Shown one piece after another: positions 10,175-21,069 of a stretch of DNA of 64,000 nucleotides. The notes under the pieces were generated by a model that was not told where the DNA came from, made no database searches, and worked only from the letters and a program-made list of their open reading frames with translations. Position numbers and translations under genes: made by a program. The stretch comes from Nitzschia sp. DOCU1 (Eukaryota > Bacillariophyta > Bacillariophyceae > Bacillariales > Bacillariaceae), in NCBI GenBank assembly GCA_951394045.1, contig OX595991.1, positions 2,542,001 to 2,606,000 of the forward strand, read 5' to 3'. Numbering within the stretch: position 1 is the stretch's first letter; every line of letters starts with the position of its first letter.

Positions 10175-11038
10175 ATGAAGTTCCAAGACATTAAAATCCA
10201 GGAGGACAACTTCCGTGCCTCGGATGCCGATTTGCAAGCCGAAAAAACTCCCGTCGTCGCTGTCGACAACAAGAGCACCACCACCAAAAACGAATCGACT
10301 CGCAATAACGAAAGCGATGAATCTCTTCCATATCAGTATGTTCCTCTACGAATGGGTGGAAATGGTGGTACCCACAAGCCATCTGAGGCCAGCCGTGCCT
10401 TGATTGAAAATGAAGTTTCGTTGGACGATTTGAAGCGCATGACTAATAAATTCTATGAATATGCCTTTCAAGATGAGACTTTGGATAAATTTATCCGTTC
10501 CCACGGTGACCCTCATGGAGATCGATTTGCAAAGTGGATCCATCAAAAGCTGACAGGATCTCACGTTTGGGACGACGATCGACGCACTCGAGATTTGTCT
10601 CCCCATGAACTCTCTGGCGGCCGCAGCATTGTCGTACATGATCGTACGTCGGCCCATGTTGCTGCATGGAATTCCGTCAAGCGTTCGGAAAACGACGTTG
10701 GGCGTCATTTTACCTTGGAAGAGTGCCGTGTCTGGATGAGACTTCACTTCTGGGCTATGCGTGAGAGTGGCGTTGTCGAGCAGTCGCCCAGCTTTGCCGA
10801 CTACTATGTCCGATTCATTGGGCATTTTGTGGCTGTCTACGAGCGTTCTGCAACAATATTCGCTCGTGAATCCTTTCGCTGGTCTGCCAATCCCGAGAAT
10901 ACCAAGCAATACATTGCCAATGGCCGCAAGATGACCGATGTGCTCGGCGTCCGTTTTCAGCAGGCTATCAATGATGTCCCCGATGAGGAATTGAACGAGG
11001 AAGGCGATTGGCCGTACAACGTTGCAGCCCAGCAATAG
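10175..11038 (+). CDS. Globin-like protein
   Basis: The ATG at 10175 gives 287 residues; it follows an A/C-rich leader and is followed by a hydrophilic N terminus rich in Asp, Lys and Thr. Upstream codons stay open to 9674 but look like 5' leader. From about residue 85 the sequence resembles a truncated-haemoglobin fold: FYEYAFQDETLDKFI (helices A/B), then RFAKWIHQKLTG, a His-containing helix (TSAHVAAWNSVKR) and HFTLEECRVWMRLHFWA, followed by more aromatic helices. Which His would bind haem is not clear to me. The role would be oxygen or NO binding if haem is bound. A helical protein that only resembles a globin is possible. Confidence 0.5.
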   Translation: MKFQDIKIQEDNFRASDADLQAEKTPVVAVDNKSTTTKNESTRNNESDESLPYQYVPLRMGGNGGTHKPSEASRALIENEVSLDDLKRMTNKFYEYAFQDETLDKFIRSHGDPHGDRFAKWIHQKLTGSHVWDDDRRTRDLSPHELSGGRSIVVHDRTSAHVAAWNSVKRSENDVGRHFTLEECRVWMRLHFWAMRESGVVEQSPSFADYYVRFIGHFVAVYERSATIFARESFRWSANPENTKQYIANGRKMTDVLGVRFQQAINDVPDEELNEEGDWPYNVAAQQ

Positions 11039-11316
11039 GACGGAACCATGACTATGAATGCTGCTATGGGAACCACAATGTCATAATGGAATGGACCGGT
11101 ATTGTTTCCGTCCTATGGCGTGCAATCAGAATCCTAACTTGTCGGGTTGCCAGAAGGCATTGATATTAAATTTTAGTTTAAATTGTTTGGACAAGAAAAA
11201 TATATGTAGTATGCGTTATGCCCAATCAGCCCCGCTAGTGTACTCCAACCTTGCTTCTTAGGCACGATTCGGCAGTGCAATATGAAACCGTGCGGAACGT
11301 TGCTCTATCTCGACCA

Positions 11317-13512
11317 CTATGATGACTCGTGCGCAACAAATCTTCTTTGTTCCGGAGATTCCTTTCTCCAGAACTCCCCGTTAGCGATGTCATTGTCAAT
11401 GCAATGTTGCGGTGGCAAGTCAACCTTTCTACTCGCGTTGGGAAATTCAATCCGACCTAGCGTCCTGAGTCCTCCAAAAAGGTGTTCTGAGCTCAGTTGG
11501 GACATGGCCAGCTGACGCTTGATATCACACCATCGTGGGTCTGGGTGATCCGCGCAGTCATCAACTCCTTGCTCATATCTGCTGTAAGATACCATGGTGG
11601 ACGCATCGAAAAACTCGAGGGGCGGTTTACCGCTCCTAGTGTTCGCAAAACGTTCGCGAAAGATACGGTTCACCTGCGCCTCGTTACGATTCCAGTTCCT
11701 TGCGGTCCCATCGTCGACAAATGCAACAATGTAGTTCTTCGTACTGGAGAAACCGGGCTGGTTCTCCGTGTACTGCTTCACTGTGAAGCCTAGTTCAGTC
11801 AAATTCTCAAGGATCTGGCCGTGATCGTTTGGATCTTCTAGGGAAGCGACCTGCGTTGTTGCACGTGAGTCCACCGCCCGAACACGGCTAACAACATTTA
11901 GAACCAATACCCCATCGTCGTGAAGAATCTTCTTGAGACCGGACAAGAAACTATTACTTCCAGCGACGATATCCTTGGTGACTTCCTCCTCAAGTTCCCT
12001 GAAGAAAGAAATGACGTCCGTTTAGAGGGCAATAGACAAAAACTTTTGGATTGGTAGCACGTGGCCATATGGTACTTACGAGAAATCAACCAACACGACG
12101 TCTGCCAACCGATCAAAAGCCATATCGGGACTCGAGGCCCCTAGGTAATTATCATGGGGCCACATGTTAGGGTTCCCATCAATCACTTTGACACGTGGGT
12201 CGTCGAGGCAATTTTCAACGCTCACGATTTCCGAGCAATCATTCCAAGCATGCAAATTTTGGCTTGCGAATTGTAAAAGGGTCTTGTCCACGCCAACAAG
12301 AGCAATATCTTCCACCGACTTGTGCTTCAGGATTTCTTTCACGATGGCACCAGTGGTACTACCAAAGGCTAAGACGCGCTTTGGATCCGGGTGCACCAAC
12401 ATGGACGGATGAACAAAGCTTTCATAGGAAGCTGGGGCTTCGTCACTGCTGGACTTCAGAACGCCATCAAGATAGAAGAAACGAGAGCTATCTGCGTACT
12501 GAGTACCTTTGGTAGATCGTTGAATGTCATAGACCCACCCTTGCTTTCCTTGTTCGGTGACGACCGAAGCAATCTGCGCACCAGCACAAATTCGAGTGTA
12601 AGGAACAATAGATGAGATAATCATAAACACAATGCACAGCATCTTTGTAGCAAGTCAATAGCCTACCTCTTCTTTCATCTCAATGCCATGGATTCCAAGG
12701 GGATAAGCGAACGTATCTCGGGATCCGACGTTTCCAGATTGTTCCTTGAAGCCGCGACGTTTGTACGCCCAAAGAACTTTCGGAACAACTGGATTGACTG
12801 ATCCCCTCATAGGAATAGCGAAAAGCCTCTGGATAAGCTGAAGATGGTTCAGGAGCGAAGTCGAGCCACAAGTGAAAAGATCCAATGTGATCACTCCCTC
12901 AGCTGGCCATGTGTGGAAAGAAACATGGCTCTCCAGTAGTACTCCAACGCACGTAACACCGGATGGCTGCAACCCGTGGCAGTGGTAGGACAGGAGAGTG
13001 AGACCACTGTTGTCCACCATGTCAAGCATAGCGGTGGCCAACTCCTTCTCTGAATTCAGAAATGAGCCATCTACGCCGTCGATATCGATAAGAAGATGTT
13101 GACCGGCTGGAAGATGCTCCTCGTCGTCAGCATCATACGCGTAGTCAGTTTCATTGTTGATGGGGATGAGTTTTGCATTGATAGGAGCTTTGATTTCACT
13201 TGGCTCGTCTGGTTTTCTTCCATTATTCTTGAGCCACTGAGACGAAATCACAGATGATCTCGTGTCGAAGTTCTTGCTTGTGTAAATGGTAGTAGGGACG
13301 ACCTTGCTTTCGCTTACAGTAGGTGTGGGCAAATAGTCCTCGGGCCAAGTCAACGGGGCCTCGTTAAGATTCCTTTCTATGTCTTTCAACAATCCATCGA
13401 CAAGGACGCTGCGGGCCACGATCCCAATGCCATAGGAAAGAAGGCAACACGCCACAAGTGTGGCCAAAAGAATGCGGCCCGACAGTTCAGTTTGATAAGG
13501 AGTTTGGGACAT
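11317..13512 (-). CDS. S-adenosylmethionine decarboxylase / spermidine synthase fusion
   Basis: Three exons join in phase: 12667-13512, 12080-12573 and 11317-11998, with introns of 93 and 81 nt. A membrane segment (about residues 13-35) comes first. Next is a prokaryotic SpeH-type AdoMet decarboxylase: HLLIDI, the self-cleavage site LLESHVSFHTWP with its pyruvoyl-forming Ser and His, and DLFTCG with the Cys 20 residues after that Ser, as in known SpeH. The second half is a spermidine-synthase-type aminopropyltransferase with a Rossmann core (VLAFGSTTGAI, DPRVKVIDGNP, ADVVLVDFSELEEE). One chain would decarboxylate AdoMet and transfer the aminopropyl group. Such fusions have been described in diatoms and linked to long-chain polyamines of silica formation; that role here is inference. 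The ATG at 13512 is preferred; another in-frame ATG lies at 13617. Confidence 0.88.
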
Positions 13513-15199
13513 CTTTGATAGCCGAACTACCGACAGATGAGTGCGAAGCAAATTAACAATCCTATATGACGTTGATGAATGAATTCCCATCCCTCTTGCA
13601 ACAACGTCTTGCAACAATTTAGTGATGATAAACTCGTCGTCGACTACACTTCAACCGAACCCTCATGATTTGTGTTGGACGACTGAATTCTTCAATTTTG
13701 AGAGGGAATCCGTTCGCACGTGCCGCAAGAACGACAACATGGTTACTTAGAATGTTGAATTTATCGTCATGAATATATCTTACCCCTTGCGTTGCGAAGT
13801 CGGACCGGCGGGAGCCCAAACTTATACAGCGCTACAAGACTACTTGTGATTTCGAAGCTACTCTTTTTGGCGGGATGTGTTGATGGTTATCGAACTTACT
13901 TATTGTGTGAGCTAAGCACATGCCACAATTCATTTAAGGGCATAATAAAAGGACTCACACCAGACTGGTTTATCCAATAACACCAGAGTTCTCCTTACTC
14001 GCGAAAGCACGTTGATTCGTCTGCTTGGACAACAAAATTCCGCGAAGAATCAGAACAATATTGCCATCGACTTCTTGTTTCATACAGAAATCGAGTTTTG
14101 CTCGTGCTCCGGGGGGGACATGACTCGTGCCATCGGCTGTTGCCTTGTCACTCTTGCGCGTGCTTATCTAGAGCCTGAGTTATGTCGTGAGGTCTACGTT
14201 TTGTTTGTTGCTTGTAAGATATCCGCGACGACAGCCTTCTTGTGATTAAGAGAGGATACCAGTAGCACCAAGAGTACATTTGCATTGAGTCGTGGTGCCG
14301 AGAGAGGACAAGAAAGCCAGATAGTAAATTATGCTTCTGTTTCCCGTGCGTACCTGGTATCATAGCTAAACTCTCCCTGGGATAGCACTGACGAAGGCTG
14401 GTGCTGGTCGAGGCTGGTGCTGGTCGAGGATCCAAGAAAAGGAAAGCGCCGTCATCCCCCGTTGCTTCTTCGGGAGCGGCGGAAAGTAGAACAACTTTGT
14501 TTAGCGGTCTCAGCACACGCCTCCTCTCTGCTAATCCATGACTAGCATTGGCATAGTACTTGAGTAGGTAGAGAGAGGACCTTCGCAGTCGTGATGGTAG
14601 CCGGGAAAACTCGATTACTCTCTACTATCATACTACTAGCAAGCAGCACCACCAAAAACAAAGTTGTCGTTGTTCTCTACTATCATTCCATGATGATATT
14701 GTGTAGCTACGAGGAGAGACCCGTCAACTTATTCATCAATAGATTTTTTAACATTTTACCCACGGAACGATGATTGATGCTTTCCTCTCATTCATAAAGG
14801 TCAACGCATACTACTTAGGCGTCCTATTCCCGTTGAGGTACCTCCTACCTCTAACAAAAATAGTGGCTGTATCGCTGTCGTGTCGCGTGGATCGACCCGC
14901 GGCTAAAACGGACGGACGGAGGACAGTGCTTCGTTCGACTGCATGGACTTCGAAACGCATACGTACGTGGCGGATCGAGGGAGAATCATCTTGTTCTCCG
15001 TTTTCTCAAATAAACCCCCAATCCGCATTGTCGATCGGCATTGAATGCCACGACCATCTGCGACGACGAGGCGATCGACGAGATGACGCCAAGATGCCTC
15101 GTCACCATGGCATCATTCCCCTATCGTTAAGATTGCACTCAGAGTTATACGCTATCCCTCTTCAGTATATTGTGAATTGAATCTAGAACAACATCGATC
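13513..15199. other. Divergent intergenic region
   Basis: This spacer lies between the outward-facing polyamine fusion gene and the protease gene and should hold both promoters. It contains the 16-nt tandem repeat at 14396-14427 and some CTACTA-rich DNA near 14620-14640. I see no convincing gene. Confidence 0.5.
14396..14427. repeat. 16-nt tandem duplication
   Basis: The unit GGCTGGTGCTGGTCGA occurs twice, perfectly, at 14396-14411 and 14412-14427. Confidence 0.9.
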
Positions 15200-16543
15200 A
15201 TGAGATCATTACGATCCTTCCTTTTCATCGGCATCGTTGGGTCGACAGCAGCATTCACCATGTTTGGGGGTGCTGCAACCAACTCGGGTCCTCCCACGCA
15301 AACACAATTATCGGTGGGAAAATACTCCGAGACAGAAAATGGTTCACAAAATTGGAAGCATGCTCTACAGTCTTTTGGTCTAGCAGCAGTGATTGCTCTA
15401 ACTACGGCTACATCGGCGCCGCTGCCAGTCGACGCGGCAAGCTATGGATCCTTGACGGACGAACAGAAATTTGTTGCTGAAGCTTGGCGAACGGTGGACT
15501 CCACGTTTCTGGATCGCACTTTTAATGGACAGGACTGGTTCCAACTGCGCGAGACATTTGTCAAGAGAAAGTACAAGAATATGGCTGAAGCACAAGAAGC
15601 AGTAACGGAGATGATCTCCACATTGGGCGACAAATACACTAGGTATTTGAGCCCAGCCAAATATCAGTCCATGGTGGACAGTGCGACAGGAACTCTGGCG
15701 GGTATCGGAGTTGAAATTGCTACCGACAAGAATGGTTTGGTCATGGTGTCTGACGTCGAGCCAAATAGTCCGGCGCAAAAGGCCGGTTTGATGCCGAATG
15801 ATTTGTTTGTGGAAGGTGACGGATTCAAATTCGACAAAACATCCACTCCAGACGACGTTGCTCTCAAGCTGAGAGGTCCCGTGGGCAGTCGCGTAGGTGT
15901 AACTGTGTCTCGGGGTGGAGAAACCAAAGATTTCATCATTACTCGAGAACCCATCAAGGTCACTAGTGTCCGAAGTTACGTTGGTAAAGGAAACGTTGGC
16001 GTGATTCGGATCAAAAGTTTCTCTGGAACAACCGTCGAATTGGTCAAGGAAAAAGTCACAGAGCTGAAGAAAAAAGGTGTCAAGGAAATTGTATTTGACT
16101 TGCGAAGCAATCCTGGTGGCCTTTTGCCTGGAGGTGTCGAGACGGCCGGTCTCTTTCTCGAAGCCAACAAACCTGTCGTCTTTGTTGTAAGTAACAAAGG
16201 CGTAGTCGATTCACAAGAAACCTTTGCCGATGGTCTGGACTTGGAGACACCTCTGGTGATTCTTGTGGACCACAATACGGCTTCGGCCGCGGAGGTCTTC
16301 ACGGCCGCCTTGAAAGAGAACGGTAGAGCGAAAGTGGTGGGAGAACAAACTTTTGGAAAGGGTATCATTCAGACGATCCGTGAACTCTCCGACAAGAATG
16401 GTGGTGTCGCGGTCACGGTAGCACGGTACGAGACTCCTAACCACAATGACATCAACAAGAGTGGAATTCCTGTTGATGTTCAAGTCAGTGTCGACTGCCC
16501 CAAAGACGATGCCCTTGCTTGCATTCCGTCAAGCGTTCTATAG
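15200..16543 (+). CDS. ctpA: C-terminal processing protease (D1 processing type), thylakoid lumen
   Basis: This is a 447-residue member of peptidase family S41. In phototrophs CtpA trims the C terminus of photosystem II protein D1 in the thylakoid lumen. Targeting looks tripartite: a signal peptide (residues 1-18) ending at A-A-F, the Phe-containing site typical of diatom plastid import; a short transit region; and a second hydrophobic stretch (about 54-76) ending in VDAAS, typical of lumen transfer. A PDZ domain follows (GVEIATDKNGLVMVSDVE, about 168-250). The catalytic dyad is Ser362 in TASAAEV and Lys387 in TFGKG, 25 residues apart as in algal D1 protease. The short N-terminal helical region common to CtpA is also present. 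It converges with the pseudouridine synthase gene, 58 nt apart. Confidence 0.92.
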   Translation: MRSLRSFLFIGIVGSTAAFTMFGGAATNSGPPTQTQLSVGKYSETENGSQNWKHALQSFGLAAVIALTTATSAPLPVDAASYGSLTDEQKFVAEAWRTVDSTFLDRTFNGQDWFQLRETFVKRKYKNMAEAQEAVTEMISTLGDKYTRYLSPAKYQSMVDSATGTLAGIGVEIATDKNGLVMVSDVEPNSPAQKAGLMPNDLFVEGDGFKFDKTSTPDDVALKLRGPVGSRVGVTVSRGGETKDFIITREPIKVTSVRSYVGKGNVGVIRIKSFSGTTVELVKEKVTELKKKGVKEIVFDLRSNPGGLLPGGVETAGLFLEANKPVVFVVSNKGVVDSQETFADGLDLETPLVILVDHNTASAAEVFTAALKENGRAKVVGEQTFGKGIIQTIRELSDKNGGVAVTVARYETPNHNDINKSGIPVDVQVSVDCPKDDALACIPSSVL

Positions 16544-16601
16544 AACAAACCATCTAGTAGCAAACAGGACAATAATTACGCAAGCAACCCAAGTCTATTC
16601 A

Positions 16602-18278
16602 TCAGTCATTATTCGATTCTTTCTCTTGGGTTTCCTTGCCTCCATTCAATTTGTAAAGATCCTCATAGTCAAACAAGCACTCTTGTTGGTAGAGATACTG
16701 AACAAAGTTTCCTTGCGTTACTTCTTCGTCCACTACATGCTCCCGAATCTTTTTGCGAAAGGCTTCCCATCGACTTCGTGTTGCCCCCTCTGCCAAAAAG
16801 TCAATGTCGGGAAAATCTGGGTTTTGCGCAACTTTTCTTCGATTGTACGAATCAAAGTAGCTAGTTTCCAAAAACAGACCCTGTGCGGGTGCCAAGGAAA
16901 CGCAAACGGTTTCTTGTTTGGACAAGGCCTTGTCCATGAACTCCAAGGACGCCGCCCCGCGAGCCACATCCATTGCTAAACTGACCATTTTTCGAATCTG
17001 ATGCAATAGGAACGAGTCACCCAAGACCTGAGTCGGAATCCATTCCATGCCTTTCATGATGACAGGTTCCTGAACCACAAAACTTTCAATGAAACGATTG
17101 GCTTGTGGTTGACCAACTTTCAGTCCCTTGGTGAAATTGTGAAAGGGATGTGTTCCCACATATTTTTCCAGTGCCTTTGTCAAAGCTTGTCGTTGTTCCT
17201 CAGTGGCACGAAAAGTTCTACAGGTAGCTTGTAACTTTTTAACTTCCTCTGGAAGCAATGGCGATCTCGCATTTTCCATTCGACCTTCCAAAGGAATACC
17301 ATGATCAACGAGTAATTGGCGGTAGTTGGAATGCAACATGAACGACGGAATCATGTATTGATACCTCACACGATCTCGTTGCGTCCTGGCGCAAAAGTTT
17401 CGTGTCGTTCGCACAATCTCCAAAATTTGAATATCCTCTGGCAGTCGTTCTTGGAGACGCTCTCGAACCGTTGCAAATGCGTTTTCCATTTCCGACTCGA
17501 GTACTTCTACTTTGAGAGAACATACTTGAGCACAGGCATGTACACCCTTGTCGGTTCGCGCCGAATTGCTCCAAGAATACTTGTGCGGATTCCCAAAATT
17601 CATGGGCGATAACAAGCCTGCCCGATACAATGCCAATTCCAACTCGCCCTGTAATGTACGTTGTCCTGCATTGACTTGAAATCCTGAATAATTCGAGCCC
17701 AAGAATCCCAGAAGGAGGGCGACTTTGCGCTTGACTGGTTTGGCTTCCTCGGGATATTGGAATAACTGTTCGTCTAGATTGACAATGCCAAACAACTCTC
17801 GTTGTGCTGGATTTGCATAAGATCCATCATGAGGCGGTAAATTTCTGTCATTTCGTTGTTCGTCAAAGCCACGCTTGCGACGAGTTTCCTCGGTTCGGAT
17901 CGTTCTGGCGGTTTTCTTTGGCTCGTTTGCGTTTCCACCATTGTTGGATAATTCCTCCCGATCACGTTTCTTGTCATTTGTTTCCTGTGCAGCAGCATCG
18001 CCAGTATTGGTGGCCGACGACTCGGCTGGATCCTTGATACTATCGCTACTACTCATGATGATGTTTGGTGTCGTCGACGCGAAACGGAAACGACAAGTTT
18101 GCGTAGGAGTTGTTGCTGCAGCAATTTGGAGTGAATAAAAGAACCTTGGATAGATCGCGTCAAATAACTTGATACAAGGTCGACGATGGTTGGATAATAG
18201 TGGTGGTCGAAAATTCAGAGGAAAAGATTTTGATGACTGCGCGATGATCCGATGAAAGTGTTTCGTCGTTGCCGCCAT
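16602..18278 (-). CDS. tRNA pseudouridine synthase, TruA/Pus1 family
   Basis: This 558-residue protein isomerises uridine to pseudouridine in tRNA and possibly other RNA. The TruA catalytic motif SARTDKGVHA carries the nucleophilic Asp, preceded by GFLGSNYSGFQ, and HNFTKG and LLHQIRKM mark the second half of the fold. The N terminus to the ATG at 18278 is rich in Arg, Ser and Ala (FRFASTTPN) and fits mitochondrial import. A second ATG at about residue 75 (MSSSDS) could give a non-targeted form, as in yeast and animal Pus1. Residues about 75-155 are a low-complexity charged linker. It lies divergent to the DUF262-HNH gene, so the two may share a promoter region at about 18280-18800. Confidence 0.88.
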   Translation of the reverse strand: MAATTKHFHRIIAQSSKSFPLNFRPPLLSNHRRPCIKLFDAIYPRFFYSLQIAAATTPTQTCRFRFASTTPNIIMSSSDSIKDPAESSATNTGDAAAQETNDKKRDREELSNNGGNANEPKKTARTIRTEETRRKRGFDEQRNDRNLPPHDGSYANPAQRELFGIVNLDEQLFQYPEEAKPVKRKVALLLGFLGSNYSGFQVNAGQRTLQGELELALYRAGLLSPMNFGNPHKYSWSNSARTDKGVHACAQVCSLKVEVLESEMENAFATVRERLQERLPEDIQILEIVRTTRNFCARTQRDRVRYQYMIPSFMLHSNYRQLLVDHGIPLEGRMENARSPLLPEEVKKLQATCRTFRATEEQRQALTKALEKYVGTHPFHNFTKGLKVGQPQANRFIESFVVQEPVIMKGMEWIPTQVLGDSFLLHQIRKMVSLAMDVARGAASLEFMDKALSKQETVCVSLAPAQGLFLETSYFDSYNRRKVAQNPDFPDIDFLAEGATRSRWEAFRKKIREHVVDEEVTQGNFVQYLYQQECLFDYEDLYKLNGGKETQEKESNND

Positions 18279-18803
18279 CCAAAGATGGAGGGATCGAATA
18301 ATTGATTGGCTGATTGATTAGTCGAGACCAGACCCTCTTGAGATTCAGAGTAGTGTGATGGTGTGGTGGACTCAACAATCCTCTATCGAATGCATCGTTT
18401 TTCTGTGGTCACGACGAGAGACCGACGGAAAATGCCTCCAAACCATCCAAAGGAAAGATCTCGTGGAAGATGACTGACGATTTACAGACCGTATCCGTAC
18501 ACATTCTGCTGACCCCGTTGACCCACACGACCGCACCGACCCATTTGACCCACACGCCTTCAAGATCCCCTCTCAGTGCAACTTTTGTTGCAACATCGTT
18601 CCATTGTCATTGCTTCCCTCCATAATCTGAAATAAAAAATGCCACAAACAAAGGGAGATGTGAATAATCTCACAAAGAATGTGTGAACCGAACGTCGAAT
18701 GGTGGGAGCTGCTGCCTGTCCTACAGTCCTTGTGGAAAGCAACAATCATATGATGATGTTTCCTATTGCCATTGCTACACTGGTTCTCGAAACAAACAAC
18801 ACG

Positions 18804-20498
18804 ATGATGTCTTGTGTCCTTCGCCGTCATTCCAAGGCCTCCTTGTGCTTGCGTTCGCCAGGATACGGCTCTCCTTGGCTCCACCGACTTTTTTCGAGCA
18901 AGACTAACAGTGACGACACGGAGGAGGATGCAAAGCCATTGGAATGTCTTTCGTCTTTGGAAAGCGAAGATTTGTATGGCAAAGTCGGTTGTTGTAAAGT
19001 GGGAGACCTTCATACATTTATATCCAGGCTCGAAAAGGGCAGCATTGACTTGTTTCCAGACTACCAGCGATCCTACGTTTGGGATCCCAAACGAGCGTTG
19101 CGATTGATCGTTACCATTTTGTGCAACCGATTCATGCCTCCATTGGTCTTGCATGAAGTCGAAAAGGGAAGATATGACGTGGTGGACGGCAAACAGCGTT
19201 TGACGAGTTTGTTGGCCTGGTATATGAATCGAGAGGGAGCTGTCTTGCCAAAAGATGCTAGCGTACGCAAGAAAATGGAGGCGGAACTTCCGAAATTGAA
19301 GGTATTGTCCAAGCTCGAAGATTCCTATGCGCCATTGAACGGTCTTGCCTTTGACGATCTGGACGAAGATCGCAAGCTGGCGTATGAAAACTATGCCATC
19401 AACTACATGGTCATTCCATATGATACGCCCAAGAAGGATGTGTTTGAAGTTTATAGTAGGTTCTTTGGTGGTGGGGTGTGACTTTGTTCATGCATTCGAA
19501 TTGCTAACACCATCAACGACCGACCCAACCTCTAGCGGTAAGAAATACGGATACATTCGTTGTGGCTTGACATCAATCTGTTTTTTATTCTCAACAACAA
19601 ACTATAACTATAGGACATCAATTCGGGTGGACAAAACTTGAGTCATCAACAAATCCGTCGCGCTGTCTATCACGGCCCGTATATGAAGATGATTGATCAA
19701 CTTCGGGAATCTTGCCTAGACTTTCAAGAGATTCGTCTCCCGCAAGTTGTTCGAGGCAGCAAGCCCTATGAGCTTTGCAAGAAAGACTCCGAAGGAGAAC
19801 TTATTCTTCGAGCGCTGGCGTTTCGTCGGAATGGGCACGAATTCAAACCTTCCATCAAACAATTTTTGAATCAGTCGCTCGAAGACTGGAATTCCACCAA
19901 GGATAAATCATCTAGCAGAGGAGCTGGCAAAACTATGGAATTCAAACAAGAGTTTGAACTGGTCATGCGCATTGCCCGCGAGGTGTTTGGTACTCGAGCG
20001 TTTTGGAAAAAGACCACGGCACGAACAACCGGCAATGTCTCCAACGCCATGTGGGACGCCAAATACGCGGCCATTGCCGAACTCTTGGACACTTATAAGG
20101 AAGCTGAGTTTATTCGGGCCAAAGAAAAACTTGTCAAGACCTATATCTCCAACATCCAAACTGGATTTTTTGCTTCCGACGATGAAGTAACCAGCCGAAC
20201 CAAGTTTTTGAAGCGAAAGGACGAGCTAAAGCGCATCTTTAGCGAGGTTCTAGAAGCAGGGACACTCAATCGCGATACCAAACGCTTGTTTTCGAGCAAA
20301 CTAAAGTGGGAACTCTATGAACAACAGGGTGGTGTGTGCGGCATTTGCAATCAGACGATGGATAAGGAACGTCTTGGCGAGGAAGGATACGTTCATATTG
20401 ATCATATTGTCCCCTATAGCCTTGGAGGACGGACTGTTCCCGAAAATGGACAGTTGACACATCGCGCTTGTAACCTATCCAAAGGAGCCAGCATTTAA
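18804..20498 (+). CDS. DUF262-HNH endonuclease-like protein (GmrSD-like), probably organelle-targeted
   Basis: Two exons give about 509 residues: 18804-19448 and 19614-20498, with a 165-nt intron. The N terminus from the ATG at 18804 is basic and Ser-rich, ending in HRLFSSK, and resembles a mitochondrial presequence. A DUF262 domain follows with its two hallmark boxes: FPDYQRSYVWD (about 84-94) and VVDGKQRLTSL (about 128-138). The region after the intron, INSGGQNLSHQQIR, is the third conserved box. The C terminus is an HNH nuclease: a CGIC pair, VHIDHIVPYSLGG, and HRACNLSKG. In bacteria DUF262 with an HNH partner makes GmrSD-type restriction enzymes that cut modified DNA. The exact splice is uncertain; a donor seven bases later plus a two-base microexon would also keep frame. 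Its role in a eukaryote is unknown. Confidence 0.8.
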
Positions 20499-21069
20499 AC
20501 TTGAACGGGAAGACTCGAGCGAATCTGCACTTGCTTTGGGTTTCCTTCAAGAGGACGATGACTCACAATTGTCTTCTAAGATTCCTACTCTGTCATTGGA
20601 ATCACTACTTCCTTGTATTATTTGACCAATAGAGGACTTTGCTTTACTAGTAGTACATAGTTGCGAGTATGTAGGACACATAGGTGAACTTCATTCGAAT
20701 CAGTCAACATATGCGGATCCGGCCGCCGCCTGCCCGCCCGCCTACCTTCCGAGCGCGCCAGTTGTGGTGCCGAGCTCGCGTCCACGCCATAGCGGCATGT
20801 TTACGCGCAGTCAGCAACTACCGCGTTTGTCCATGCACCACGACATTTTTGGTGCATTTCTGCTCTGGCCCCCACCAAAGGCAAGCAAGCAATGCGTTTC
20901 GACACCTAACACCCTCGAGCGTTTGTCCATACTAAACGTCTAGAGAGAGACAAAGACACCACAAAGGCTACTCTAGACTGGTCATCCACAAGAAAGAGGC
21001 TGTAAGGATGATCCCGATGGGCAAAATCTGTGGTTGAAAAAGTGTAGAGAAACGTTATTTATTTCCTCG
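20499..21069. other. Intergenic, nothing recognised
   Basis: This is a same-strand spacer between the DUF262-HNH gene and the sulfotransferase gene. It has a short GC-rich patch near 20710-20760. No gene or long repeat is seen. Confidence 0.5.
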
